Assembly: GCA_934643535.1 (NCBI GenBank)
Contig: CAKUCE010000101.1
Coordinates: 1-10,249 of the forward strand
Reading direction: 5' to 3'
DNA: 10,249 nucleotides
Source: an uncultured Clostridia bacterium
GTDB lineage: Bacteria; Bacillota; Clostridia; Christensenellales; Aristaeellaceae
Shown: in pieces, positions 1 to 5,744 of the stretch
How positions within the stretch are numbered: position 1 is the stretch's first letter
Layout of the letters: every line of letters starts with the position of its first letter
Translations under genes and position numbers: made by a program
The notes under the pieces: generated by a model
The model's input: the letters and a program-made list of their open reading frames with translations, nothing else
Told to the model about the DNA's origin: nothing
Database searches by the model: none

Positions 1-32
1 GATATCATAGCATCACAGGAGGGGAGATAGCG

Positions 33-347
33 ATGGATGAAAAATTTGTACGCGAGAGGATCACGCAGCTGCGCCTGCGAAAAGGCGTTTCGGAATACCG
101 AATGAGCTATGACCTGGGCCATAGCCGCGGTTATGTACACAATATTTCCTCCGGAAAAGCGACTCCTCCCATGAAGGAATTTTTTGCCATCTGTGACTAT
201 TTTGACCTGACCCCTCAACAATTTTTTGACGAAGGAACCCAAAACCCGGAACTGATCCAAAAAGCGGTTGCCGGCATGAAGCAGCTGGACGAAACCGATC
301 TTCTGATGCTGCTGGGCCTGATCAACCGTCTTCTGGAAAAAAAATAA
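33..347 (+). CDS. XRE-family helix-turn-helix DNA-binding protein
   Basis: A 104-residue protein that is mostly one Cro/C1-type helix-turn-helix domain, roughly residues 8-64. The domain reads as an R-x-R-I-x-x-L-R start, a SEYRMSYDLGHSRGYVHNIS recognition region and a conserved PPMKEFFAICDYF third part. The tail of about 40 residues ends in a leucine-rich helix (LLMLLGLINRLL) that could mediate dimer formation. The ATG at 33 is supported by an AGGAGGGG ribosome binding site at 17-24. It probably acts as a cytoplasmic transcription regulator; its target cannot be seen, because only 32 bases of upstream sequence are present. The gene converges with the acyltransferase gene and shares its terminator. 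The family call is firm; the role is inference. Confidence 0.85.
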   Translation: MDEKFVRERITQLRLRKGVSEYRMSYDLGHSRGYVHNISSGKATPPMKEFFAICDYFDLTPQQFFDEGTQNPELIQKAVAGMKQLDETDLLMLLGLINRLLEKK

Positions 348-355
348 GAATAACA

Positions 356-386
356 AACCGCCCGCCGGAAAACACGGCGGGCGGTT
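356..386. terminator. Bidirectional terminator hairpin between convergent genes
   Basis: A perfect 12-bp inverted repeat (AACCGCCCGCCG at 356-367 and its complement at 375-386) with a 7-base loop lies between the XRE gene and the end of the acyltransferase gene. On the minus strand it is followed by a T-rich stretch, the complement of the A-run at 338-355, so termination is best supported for the acyltransferase transcript. On the plus strand the following bases are only weakly T-rich. Confidence 0.75.
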
Positions 387-479
387 CAGACCTTTGTCAA
401 ACATCCTATTGATTTGATGCTGCGGCAGTGAAACTGTCCTTCCGGGCAATGCAGCTGAATGGGATCGCGATAGCGGGTG

Positions 480-1502
480 TTACGATGCTGCCTGCGTCTT
501 TCTCTCTCCCCTTTTCCGGGTCACACGGCTTACGAGCCAGTGCCAGCCAAGGCCCAGCGGGATGCTCAGAAGCCCCATCCACAGGTATCCCCAGCAGGGC
601 TGCCAGCACCAGACTTTTTTCAGCAGTACCTCGATCCAGACGTTAAAAAGAAAAATTTCAAAGGAAGCGGCGCCCAGCGTTCGCAGTGGAGCAAACGCGG
701 CGTTCTTTTCTCCACCCAGCCGGAACAGCCGACCCAGCCCCAGACACAGCGGCGGTATCATCAGAAAAAAGGGATACCAGTACATTCCCCCCGCTTCCAG
801 CAGCTCGGGCTTTTTTTCTTCGACCAACAGCAGCGTGCCCAGCCCCAGCGCGAAACAGAGCGCCAGAAAAGCGGGCCGTGCAGCGCCGCGCAGGGGATTT
901 TTCACTCTGCCCTGCTCCTCCATCGCAAGCCCCATACCCAGCACAAAAATGGGCAGGCGCGTCATCACCATCATGCGCGTACTGCCGAAATAGCTGATCC
1001 CCACGCCGAACGCCGCCGCCAGCAGCCAAAGAAGCGCCCCGAGCGGCCTGCGGCTGTTCTTCAGGCAGGCGTAGACTGCCGGGGCCAGCAGCAGCGTCAC
1101 CAGCAGACAGGACGGATACCAGTTGATATTCAGCGGCGTGCCGGCCAAATAGCCCACCATCAGCACGTTGCCCGCGACCGTTTGCAGAATCTGCACCGGC
1201 GAAAGGTCAAACGCCGGAATCATCGTACACAGCCAGACAAGACAGACCGGCCAATAGGCAGGCAGCAGCCGCGCGGCCCGGCGGCGCAGGTACCCGCCCA
1301 GATCATCCGACCGGCTCAGGGACACGTACAGCCCATATCCGGACAGCAGCAGGAACACATCCACACCGGCATAGCCATGGAAAAGCAGTTTTTTCAGCAG
1401 TCCCTCCCCGATGGGAAGCTGCATATGGCACAGGATCACCCCTAAAATGGCCAGGCCTTTCAATTCGTTTCGAAAAAGGCTCAAATCGCTCCGTCGTTCC
1501 AT
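480..1502 (-). CDS. Acyltransferase family 3 (OafA/WecH-like) integral membrane protein
   Basis: A 340-residue protein with about ten hydrophobic segments. Near the N terminus are the hallmarks of acyltransferase family 3: RNELKGLAILGVILCH (residues 11-26, with the family's catalytic-region His at 26) and GVDVFLLLSGYGLYV (46-60). These are followed by the basic YLRRRAARLLPAYW segment (71-84). Proteins of this family sit in the cytoplasmic membrane and move acyl groups, often acetyl or succinyl, onto surface polysaccharides, peptidoglycan or other glycans; the acceptor here cannot be told. The start is supported by AAAGGAG (complement of 1512-1518), 9 bases before the ATG. The gene stands alone, divergent from the hutP-like gene, with a long leader containing inverted repeats. 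It lacks the C-terminal SGNH hydrolase domain seen in some relatives. Confidence 0.88.
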   Translation of the reverse strand: MERRSDLSLFRNELKGLAILGVILCHMQLPIGEGLLKKLLFHGYAGVDVFLLLSGYGLYVSLSRSDDLGGYLRRRAARLLPAYWPVCLVWLCTMIPAFDLSPVQILQTVAGNVLMVGYLAGTPLNINWYPSCLLVTLLLAPAVYACLKNSRRPLGALLWLLAAAFGVGISYFGSTRMMVMTRLPIFVLGMGLAMEEQGRVKNPLRGAARPAFLALCFALGLGTLLLVEEKKPELLEAGGMYWYPFFLMIPPLCLGLGRLFRLGGEKNAAFAPLRTLGAASFEIFLFNVWIEVLLKKVWCWQPCWGYLWMGLLSIPLGLGWHWLVSRVTRKRGERKTQAAS

Positions 1503-1511
1503 GAACCGGCG

Positions 1512-1577
1512 CTCCTTTCGTGCAGTAAGCGGTAAACGTAGCAGAAACAGAAAGGAGAAAACTCGTTTTTCCTTTCT
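1512..1577 (-). promoter_or_regulatory. Structured leader of the acyltransferase gene with possible alternative stems
   Basis: On the minus strand the leader contains an inverted repeat, AGAAAGGA (1577-1570) with TCCTTTCT (1556-1549), extended by four A/T pairs around a CTCG tetraloop with one bulged base. Part of its downstream arm, CTCCTTTC (1557-1550), is also perfectly complementary over 8 bases to GAAAGGAG (1519-1512), the ribosome binding site of the acyltransferase gene. Two mutually exclusive stems can therefore be drawn, one leaving the ribosome binding site free and one covering it. The pairing potential is seen in the sequence; any regulatory use is inference. Confidence 0.35.
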
Positions 1578-1638
1578 TTCTGCCTCCTAATAAAACCACA
1601 AAACCGCCGAAAATGCAATCCCGTCAGCGGTCTTCCCT

Positions 1639-1666
1639 TTGCAAACCATGCAAGGCATGATATAAT
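1639..1666 (+). promoter_or_regulatory. Extended -10 housekeeping promoter for the hutP-like operon
   Basis: TTGCAA at 1639-1644 and a perfect TATAAT at 1661-1666 are separated by 16 bases, with the TGn extension (TGA, 1658-1660) just before the -10 box. It lies about 75 bases upstream of the hutP-like start, and is the likely promoter for hutP-like, cmk-plsC and possibly ispH-rpsA. A small 6-bp hairpin (1688-1704) lies in the transcribed leader. Confidence 0.8.
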
Positions 1667-1740
1667 AGACTGAACGTATCCGGGCGTCTGCCGCAGGGCG
1701 GCAGGTTTGCCCTATGCGTCCAGAAAAGGAGCGATGTCTC

Positions 1741-2160
1741 ATGGATCGGGATCTTTCTACCGGAAGCCGGGAAGTGGCGCGGGCCGCGATTATGATCGCC
1801 ATGACCCAAAGCCGGGAAGAGGAACAGCAATGCCGCAAAACGCTGGCGGAATCCGAAATTCGCTCGGCAGCGGCCGATTTCGGCGGAGACTTTCTCTCCG
1901 GCATGGTGCGTATTATCGAACGGGCCGTCGTCGCCGCCAAGCGGGAGGGCCTGATTGCGGAAGAACACGAGGAAGGCTGCGTGGCCGGAGCGGCCCGGGA
2001 GGCGCTGAGCCAGATCTCCTCCAAGGCGCTGGGGATGAGTGTGGGCGGAAAGATCGGCGTGGCCCGCTGCGGCGGCGATATCGCCGTGGCGCTCTTTTTC
2101 GGCGTGGGGCTGGGCCATCTGGATGAAATCTGCATCGGTCTGGCGCATCGCGCCATCTGA
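1741..2160 (+). CDS. HutP-family RNA-binding regulator-like protein
   Basis: A 139-residue protein resembling the HutP family: an N-terminal helix region with VARAAIMIAMTQSREEE, then a C-terminal core GGKIGVARCGGDIAVALFFGVGLGHLDE ending in GLAHRAI. The founding member, Bacillus HutP, is a histidine- and Mg2+-dependent antiterminator of the histidine-utilisation operon. No hut genes are in this window; instead it precedes cmk. From memory of Bacillus HutP, only the last of its three metal-binding histidines (His138) appears to have a counterpart here (His136), so the ligand may differ. I chose ATG 1741 because AAAGGAG (1725-1731) is 9 bases before it; an in-frame ATG at 1714 has no such site. 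The gap to cmk-plsC is 48 bases. Family fairly sure, function in this setting unknown. Confidence 0.78.
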   Translation: MDRDLSTGSREVARAAIMIAMTQSREEEQQCRKTLAESEIRSAAADFGGDFLSGMVRIIERAVVAAKREGLIAEEHEEGCVAGAAREALSQISSKALGMSVGGKIGVARCGGDIAVALFFGVGLGHLDEICIGLAHRAI

Positions 2161-2208
2161 CTGGCAGTTCTCTTTTTTCATCACATTACACAGGGGGATG
2201 GACGAACA

Positions 2209-3513
2209 ATGCTGCTTACGATCGCTTTGGACGGCCCGGTCGGCGCGGGCAAAAGCTCCGTGGCCGACGGCGTGGCCCAGAAGCTGGGAATTCTGCATCT
2301 GGATACAGGAGCCATGTACCGCGCGTTCGCGTGGAAGGCGCTTCAGAAGGGCGTTTTGCTGGAGGATGAAGCGGCCCTTGAGTCTCTGACGGAGACCGGC
2401 CTGCCGGAGGTACGCTACGAAAACGGCGGGCAGCGCACCTATATGGACGGTCAGGACGTGACCGCCCTGATCCGCACGCCGGAGGTCAGCATGGCTGCCA
2501 GCACCGTTTCCAAGGCGGCGGCGGTGCGCCGGGCCATGGTGAAGCGCCAGCAGGAGCTGGCCTCCCGCCAGAGCATGCTGCTGGACGGCCGGGACATCGG
2601 TACCCGGGTGCTGCCGGACGCGACGGTGAAGTTTTACCTGACCGCCTCGCCGGAGATCCGCGCCCGCCGCCGTTTCGATGAAATGCAGCAAAAGGGACAG
2701 GAAGGCTCCTACGAAGAAGTGCTGGCCGACGTCGTCCGGCGGGATGAGCAGGATATGCACCGGGAGGTGGACCCCCTCCGGCCTGCGGATGACGCGCAGA
2801 TCATCGACTCCTCCTACCTGACGCAGGAGCAGGTCGTGGAGGACATTGTGCGCCGCATTCGCCTGAAGCAGGGCCAGCGCCCGCCGCTGGCGGAAAAAAT
2901 CACCCCCATGTACCGGGTGGCCCGCGGCATCGCATGGCTTCTGTGCCGCATATTCATGCCCGTCACCTATCACGGATTGGAAAACGCACAAGGCGACGCG
3001 CCTTACATTCTGATCTCCAACCACAACAGCATGGTGGACCCCATTCTGATCGCCTGGGGCTGCTTCCGTTACCAGATCCGCTTTCTGGGCAAAAAGGAGC
3101 TGGAATCCGTACCGATCCTGCGCTGGCTTTTCAGCAAGCTGAAAATGATTCCGGTGGATCGCCACAACATGGACATGCATGCCGTCCGCGCCTGTCTGAA
3201 GACCCTGAAGGAAGGCCATGTGCTGGGCATTTTCCCGGAAGGAACGCGGCATAAGAAGGGCGTGATGGAGGATCTGGAAAGCGGCATCGCCATGATCGCC
3301 CTGCGAAGCAAAGCGCCGCTGATACCGGCGTACATGACCGCCAAGCCCCGTCTTTTCCGGCGAATCCATCTCTATTACGGCGCGCCCATTCAGACCGCCG
3401 CTCTGGCAGAAAAGGGCATCAACAAGGAAACCTGCGATGAGCTTCTGGAAAATATCCGTCAGTGCTACCGGGATATGGTGCAGAAATACGGCGCAGACTT
3501 CCCCGGAAAGTAA
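2209..3513 (+). CDS. cmk-plsC: Fused cytidylate kinase / 1-acylglycerol-3-phosphate acyltransferase (Cmk-PlsC)
   Basis: A 434-residue protein made of two enzymes. Residues 1-220 are CMP kinase (CMP/dCMP + ATP to CDP/dCDP): P-loop GPVGAGKSS at 9-17, the HLDTGAMYRA motif, DGRDIGT at 126-132, and an arginine-rich lid around 151-155. Residues 234-434 are PlsC, which acylates lysophosphatidate to phosphatidate at the membrane: acyl-transfer motif NHNSMVD with His272 and Asp277, and FPEGTR at 342-347. The PlsC part begins at Met234 with MYRVARGIAW, which looks like the normal N terminus of a free PlsC, so the join is clean with a short linker. No good ribosome binding site precedes Met234. In many Clostridia cmk and plsC are separate neighbours. 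AGGGGGA (2192-2198) supports the ATG at 2209. Both halves keep their key residues, so both are likely active. Confidence 0.93.
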   Translation: MLLTIALDGPVGAGKSSVADGVAQKLGILHLDTGAMYRAFAWKALQKGVLLEDEAALESLTETGLPEVRYENGGQRTYMDGQDVTALIRTPEVSMAASTVSKAAAVRRAMVKRQQELASRQSMLLDGRDIGTRVLPDATVKFYLTASPEIRARRRFDEMQQKGQEGSYEEVLADVVRRDEQDMHREVDPLRPADDAQIIDSSYLTQEQVVEDIVRRIRLKQGQRPPLAEKITPMYRVARGIAWLLCRIFMPVTYHGLENAQGDAPYILISNHNSMVDPILIAWGCFRYQIRFLGKKELESVPILRWLFSKLKMIPVDRHNMDMHAVRACLKTLKEGHVLGIFPEGTRHKKGVMEDLESGIAMIALRSKAPLIPAYMTAKPRLFRRIHLYYGAPIQTAALAEKGINKETCDELLENIRQCYRDMVQKYGADFPGK

Positions 3514-3520
3514 CGAAAGT

Positions 3521-3564
3521 AAATTTCTGATTTTTTTCTGCATTTTTTCTGATTTCCTTCGGAT
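3521..3564 (+). repeat. Four degenerate tandem 11-bp T-rich repeats
   Basis: Directly after the cmk-plsC stop, four 11-base units follow one another: AAATTTCTGAT (3521-3531), TTTTTTCTGCA (3532-3542), TTTTTTCTGAT (3543-3553) and TTCCTTCGGAT (3554-3564). The core TTTCTG recurs exactly at 3524, 3535 and 3546. The period is close to one DNA helical turn. The array lies about 65 bases upstream of the ispH-rpsA start, in the same orientation as the operon. Possible roles include curved DNA, a multimeric protein site, or a U-rich RNA site; none is shown. Confidence 0.7.
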
Positions 3565-3579
3565 CAAAAAGAAGGAAAT
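3552..3579. repeat. 9-bp inverted repeat in the cmk-plsC / ispH-rpsA gap
   Basis: ATTTCCTTC (3552-3560) and GAAGGAAAT (3571-3579) form a perfect 9-bp stem with a 10-base loop. The T-runs lie upstream, not downstream, and the plus strand continues with an A-rich run, so it does not look like a terminator for either strand. It overlaps the last two of the 11-bp repeats. Confidence 0.5.
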
Positions 3580-3599
3580 TGAAAAAACGCGGCGAATTG

Positions 3600-3611
3600 A
3601 TACACGTGTAT
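3600..3611. promoter_or_regulatory. 12-bp perfect palindrome upstream of ispH-rpsA ribosome binding site
   Basis: ATACACGTGTAT is a perfect palindrome ending 4 bases before GGAGG (3616-3620), the ribosome binding site of ispH-rpsA. It could be an operator or a short RNA stem near the site of translation start. I see no clear -35/-10 pair around it, so an operator function is only a suggestion. Confidence 0.4.
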
Positions 3612-3627
3612 ATCTGGAGGCGAACGG

Positions 3628-5658
3628 ATGGGCATCGAGATCGCCCGGCATGCGGGCTTCTGCATGGGGGTTCGGCGCGCGGTAGACCGAACGCTGGAAG
3701 CAGCCGAAAGCGGCGAAGAAATCGTTACCTTCGGCGAGGTCGTGCATAACCCTCAGGTCATTGAAAAGCTGGAAGCCATGGGCGTATATGCGATTCACTC
3801 CTGCGAGGAGGCCACCGGTAAGACCGTCATCATCCGAAGCCACGGAGTCTCCCCCGATACCATCCGCCAGCTGGAGCAGACGGCCCGCCGGGTGATCGAC
3901 CTGACCTGCCCCTTTGTCGCCAGACTGCACGAGGTAGTCTCCCGCTACAGCGCGGACGGCTCGCCGGTGATTCTCATCGGGCAGAGCGACCATCCCGAGG
4001 TGGTAGGTACCATCGGCTGCGCCGGAGGCCCCTGCTATACGATCTACACCCCCGAGGAAGCGGAACAGCTCCCGCCCCTGAAACGGGCGTTGGCCGTTTC
4101 CCAGACCACCTTCCCCCACGAGCGTTGGGAGGCTATCCTGCCGGTTCTCCGCGAAAGAGTGGAAGACCTGACCGTGCAGGACACCATCTGCACCGCTACC
4201 GTGCTCCGGCAGACCGAAGCGCGCCGTCTGGCGGCCTCGGTGGATGCAATGCTGGTGGTGGGCGGCAAAACCAGCGCCAACACCCGCAAGCTTTACGAGA
4301 CCTGCAAGTCCATCTGCGGGCGCACCCTACTGGTAGAGCGCGCGGCGGATATTCCGCCGGGCTTTGCAAATATCCATTCGGAATCCATTGGAATCACCGC
4401 CGGCGCCAGCACGCCGGATTGGGCACTTAAGGAGGTTGTCACACGCATGACTGACAAGGAACAATTGGACCAGATCAACTCTGAGGAGGCCGAAAAGAAC
4501 AGCTTTATGGCTGACGTGGAAGCGACTCTGGTTCGGATCAGACCCGGCCAGACCGTTGTGGGCAAGGTTGTCCAGATCACGGACGATGAAGTTTGCGTCA
4601 ACATTGGCTTCAAGGCGGACGGACTGATCAAGCGCGAAGACCTGGTTACCCAGGATGTGAAGCTGGACGATGAAATCGAAGTGGAGGTCGTCAAGGTCAA
4701 CGACGGCGAAGGCAATGTCTTGCTTTCTCAGCGCAACATCTTGAACAAAAAGGCCTTTGCCGAGCTTGTCGAAAAGTACAACAACGGCGAATACGTCGAG
4801 GGTGTGGGCAAGGAAGTCGTCAAGGGCGGCCTGATCTGCACCGTGAACGGCATCCGCGCGTTCGTGCCTGCGTCTCAGCTCTCCAACCGCTACGTGGAAA
4901 AGATCGGCGAGTTCGTCGGCAAGACCCTGAAGCTGAAGATCATCGAGCTGGACGAGCAGAAGAAGCGCATCGTCTGCAGCCGCCGCGCGGTGGTCAAGGA
5001 AGAAAACGAAGCCCGCAAGGCCGAAGCCTGGGCCAAGCTGGCTGAGGGCGAAGTGGTCAAGGGCATCGTTCGCCGCCTGACCGACTTCGGCGCTTTCGTG
5101 GATCTGGGCGGCGTGGACGGCCTGATCCATGTGACCGACCTGAGCTGGGCTCATGTGAAGCATCCCTCTGAAGTCGTCTCCCCCGATCAGGAAGTGGAAG
5201 TCAAGATCCTCAGCCTGGACAAGGAACGCGAGCGCATTCAGCTGGGTCTGAAGCAGCTGCAGCCCAAGCCCTGGGACACCGCCCCCGAGAAGTATCCCGA
5301 AGGCGCGATCGTGACCGGCAAGGTCGTCCGCATTACCACCTTCGGCGCCTTCGTGGAACTGGAGCCCGGTATTGACGGTCTGGTACACATCAGCCAGTGC
5401 GCTCCTACCCGTATCAACAAGGTGGAAGACGCTGTGAACGTGGGCGACGAAGTGACCGTGAAGGTTCTGGCCATCGACCCCGCCGCCAAGCGCATCAGCC
5501 TGAGCATCCGCGCCCTGCAGGAGCCCGAAGCGGCCCCCGTGCAGGAGGAAGAAGTCGTTCCTACGCTGGATAACAGCGAGGAAGCGGTCGCCGTGGATAT
5601 CGACGCCGTAGGCGCTGCTCTGGAAGCCGAAGCGGAAGCTGCGGAAACCAACGAATAA
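3628..5658 (+). CDS. ispH-rpsA: Fused 4-hydroxy-3-methylbut-2-enyl diphosphate reductase / ribosomal protein S1 (IspH-RpsA)
   Basis: A 676-residue fusion. Residues 1-273 are IspH, the last enzyme of the MEP isoprenoid pathway, which reduces HMBPP to IPP and DMAPP with an iron-sulfur cluster. Cluster cysteines are Cys12 (GFCMGV), Cys94 (LTCPFV) and Cys188 (TICTAT); SHGV, DHPEVVGTIG, KTSANTRKL and ITAGASTP are also present. Residues 274-676 form an S1-like protein with four S1 RNA-binding domains, at about 307-377, 392-457, 471-541 and 556-631, and an acidic Glu/Ala-rich tail. This arrangement is known in Clostridia; E. coli S1 has six domains. GGAGG (3616-3620) supports the ATG at 3628. A second perfect AAGGAGG sits inside the frame at 4429-4435, 11 bases before Met274, so free S1 could also be made. 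Probably cotranscribed with cmk-plsC; ends at a terminator hairpin. Confidence 0.95.
   Translation: MGIEIARHAGFCMGVRRAVDRTLEAAESGEEIVTFGEVVHNPQVIEKLEAMGVYAIHSCEEATGKTVIIRSHGVSPDTIRQLEQTARRVIDLTCPFVARLHEVVSRYSADGSPVILIGQSDHPEVVGTIGCAGGPCYTIYTPEEAEQLPPLKRALAVSQTTFPHERWEAILPVLRERVEDLTVQDTICTATVLRQTEARRLAASVDAMLVVGGKTSANTRKLYETCKSICGRTLLVERAADIPPGFANIHSESIGITAGASTPDWALKEVVTRMTDKEQLDQINSEEAEKNSFMADVEATLVRIRPGQTVVGKVVQITDDEVCVNIGFKADGLIKREDLVTQDVKLDDEIEVEVVKVNDGEGNVLLSQRNILNKKAFAELVEKYNNGEYVEGVGKEVVKGGLICTVNGIRAFVPASQLSNRYVEKIGEFVGKTLKLKIIELDEQKKRIVCSRRAVVKEENEARKAEAWAKLAEGEVVKGIVRRLTDFGAFVDLGGVDGLIHVTDLSWAHVKHPSEVVSPDQEVEVKILSLDKERERIQLGLKQLQPKPWDTAPEKYPEGAIVTGKVVRITTFGAFVELEPGIDGLVHISQCAPTRINKVEDAVNVGDEVTVKVLAIDPAAKRISLSIRALQEPEAAPVQEEEVVPTLDNSEEAVAVDIDAVGAALEAEAEAAETNE
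4429..4449 (+). promoter_or_regulatory. Internal ribosome binding site and start codon for a free S1 form
   Basis: AAGGAGG (4429-4435) is followed after 11 bases by ATG (4447-4449, Met274 of the fusion), exactly where the IspH domain ends and the S1 polypeptide (MTDKEQLDQ...) begins. It would give a 403-residue S1. The same bases encode Lys-Glu-Val at the IspH C terminus, where related proteins have similar residues, so the match could partly follow from protein sequence. Internal initiation is inferred, not shown. Confidence 0.5.
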
Positions 5659-5676
5659 TCTTCGCATCTGCGAAAC

Positions 5677-5706
5677 GCCGCTCCGAACCCTACGGAGCGG
5701 CATTTT
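5677..5706 (+). terminator. Terminator after ispH-rpsA
   Basis: GCCGCTCCG (5677-5685) and CGGAGCGGC (5693-5701) form a perfect 9-bp stem with a 7-base loop, followed by ATTTT. The T-run is short, so some read-through into the aspartyl-tRNA synthetase gene is likely. A second small stem, TTCGCA/TGCGAA (5661-5674), precedes it. Confidence 0.7.
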
Positions 5707-5744
5707 CGTGTCGTATCTGTTGTATCTGAAGGAGGAATCCCCCA

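Noticed and set aside
477..1445. A 322-codon plus-strand open frame opposite the acyltransferase gene
   Set aside because: The product is rich in Gln, His, Arg and Pro, which is typical of the antisense of a Leu/Ala/Gly-rich membrane protein; the minus-strand frame has clear family motifs and a good ribosome binding site.
1558..1607. Possible minus-strand promoter for the acyltransferase gene (TTGCAT with TTTTAT)
   Set aside because: Both hexamers match the consensus poorly and there is no TGn extension, so I do not list it.
2908..2910. Internal start for a free PlsC at Met234 of the fusion
   Set aside because: The codon is where a native PlsC would start, but the nearest purine-rich stretch is a poor and badly spaced ribosome binding site, so I do not list it as a start.
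3521..3564. Reading the 11-bp repeats as a small CRISPR array
   Set aside because: The units are directly adjacent with no spacers, and are far shorter and more degenerate than CRISPR repeats; no cas gene is nearby.
3579..3607. Possible promoter before ispH-rpsA starting from TTGAAA
   Set aside because: No acceptable -10 hexamer lies 16-18 bases downstream; the nearest candidates have few consensus matches or wrong spacing.
1624..4119. An 831-codon open frame on the minus strand opposite the hutP-like, cmk-plsC and ispH genes
   Set aside because: Its translation is rich in His, Arg, Gly and Gln with no recognisable domain, it has no convincing ribosome binding site, and it lies wholly opposite well-identified genes. 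Biased third codon positions in GC-rich genes commonly leave the antisense frame open.
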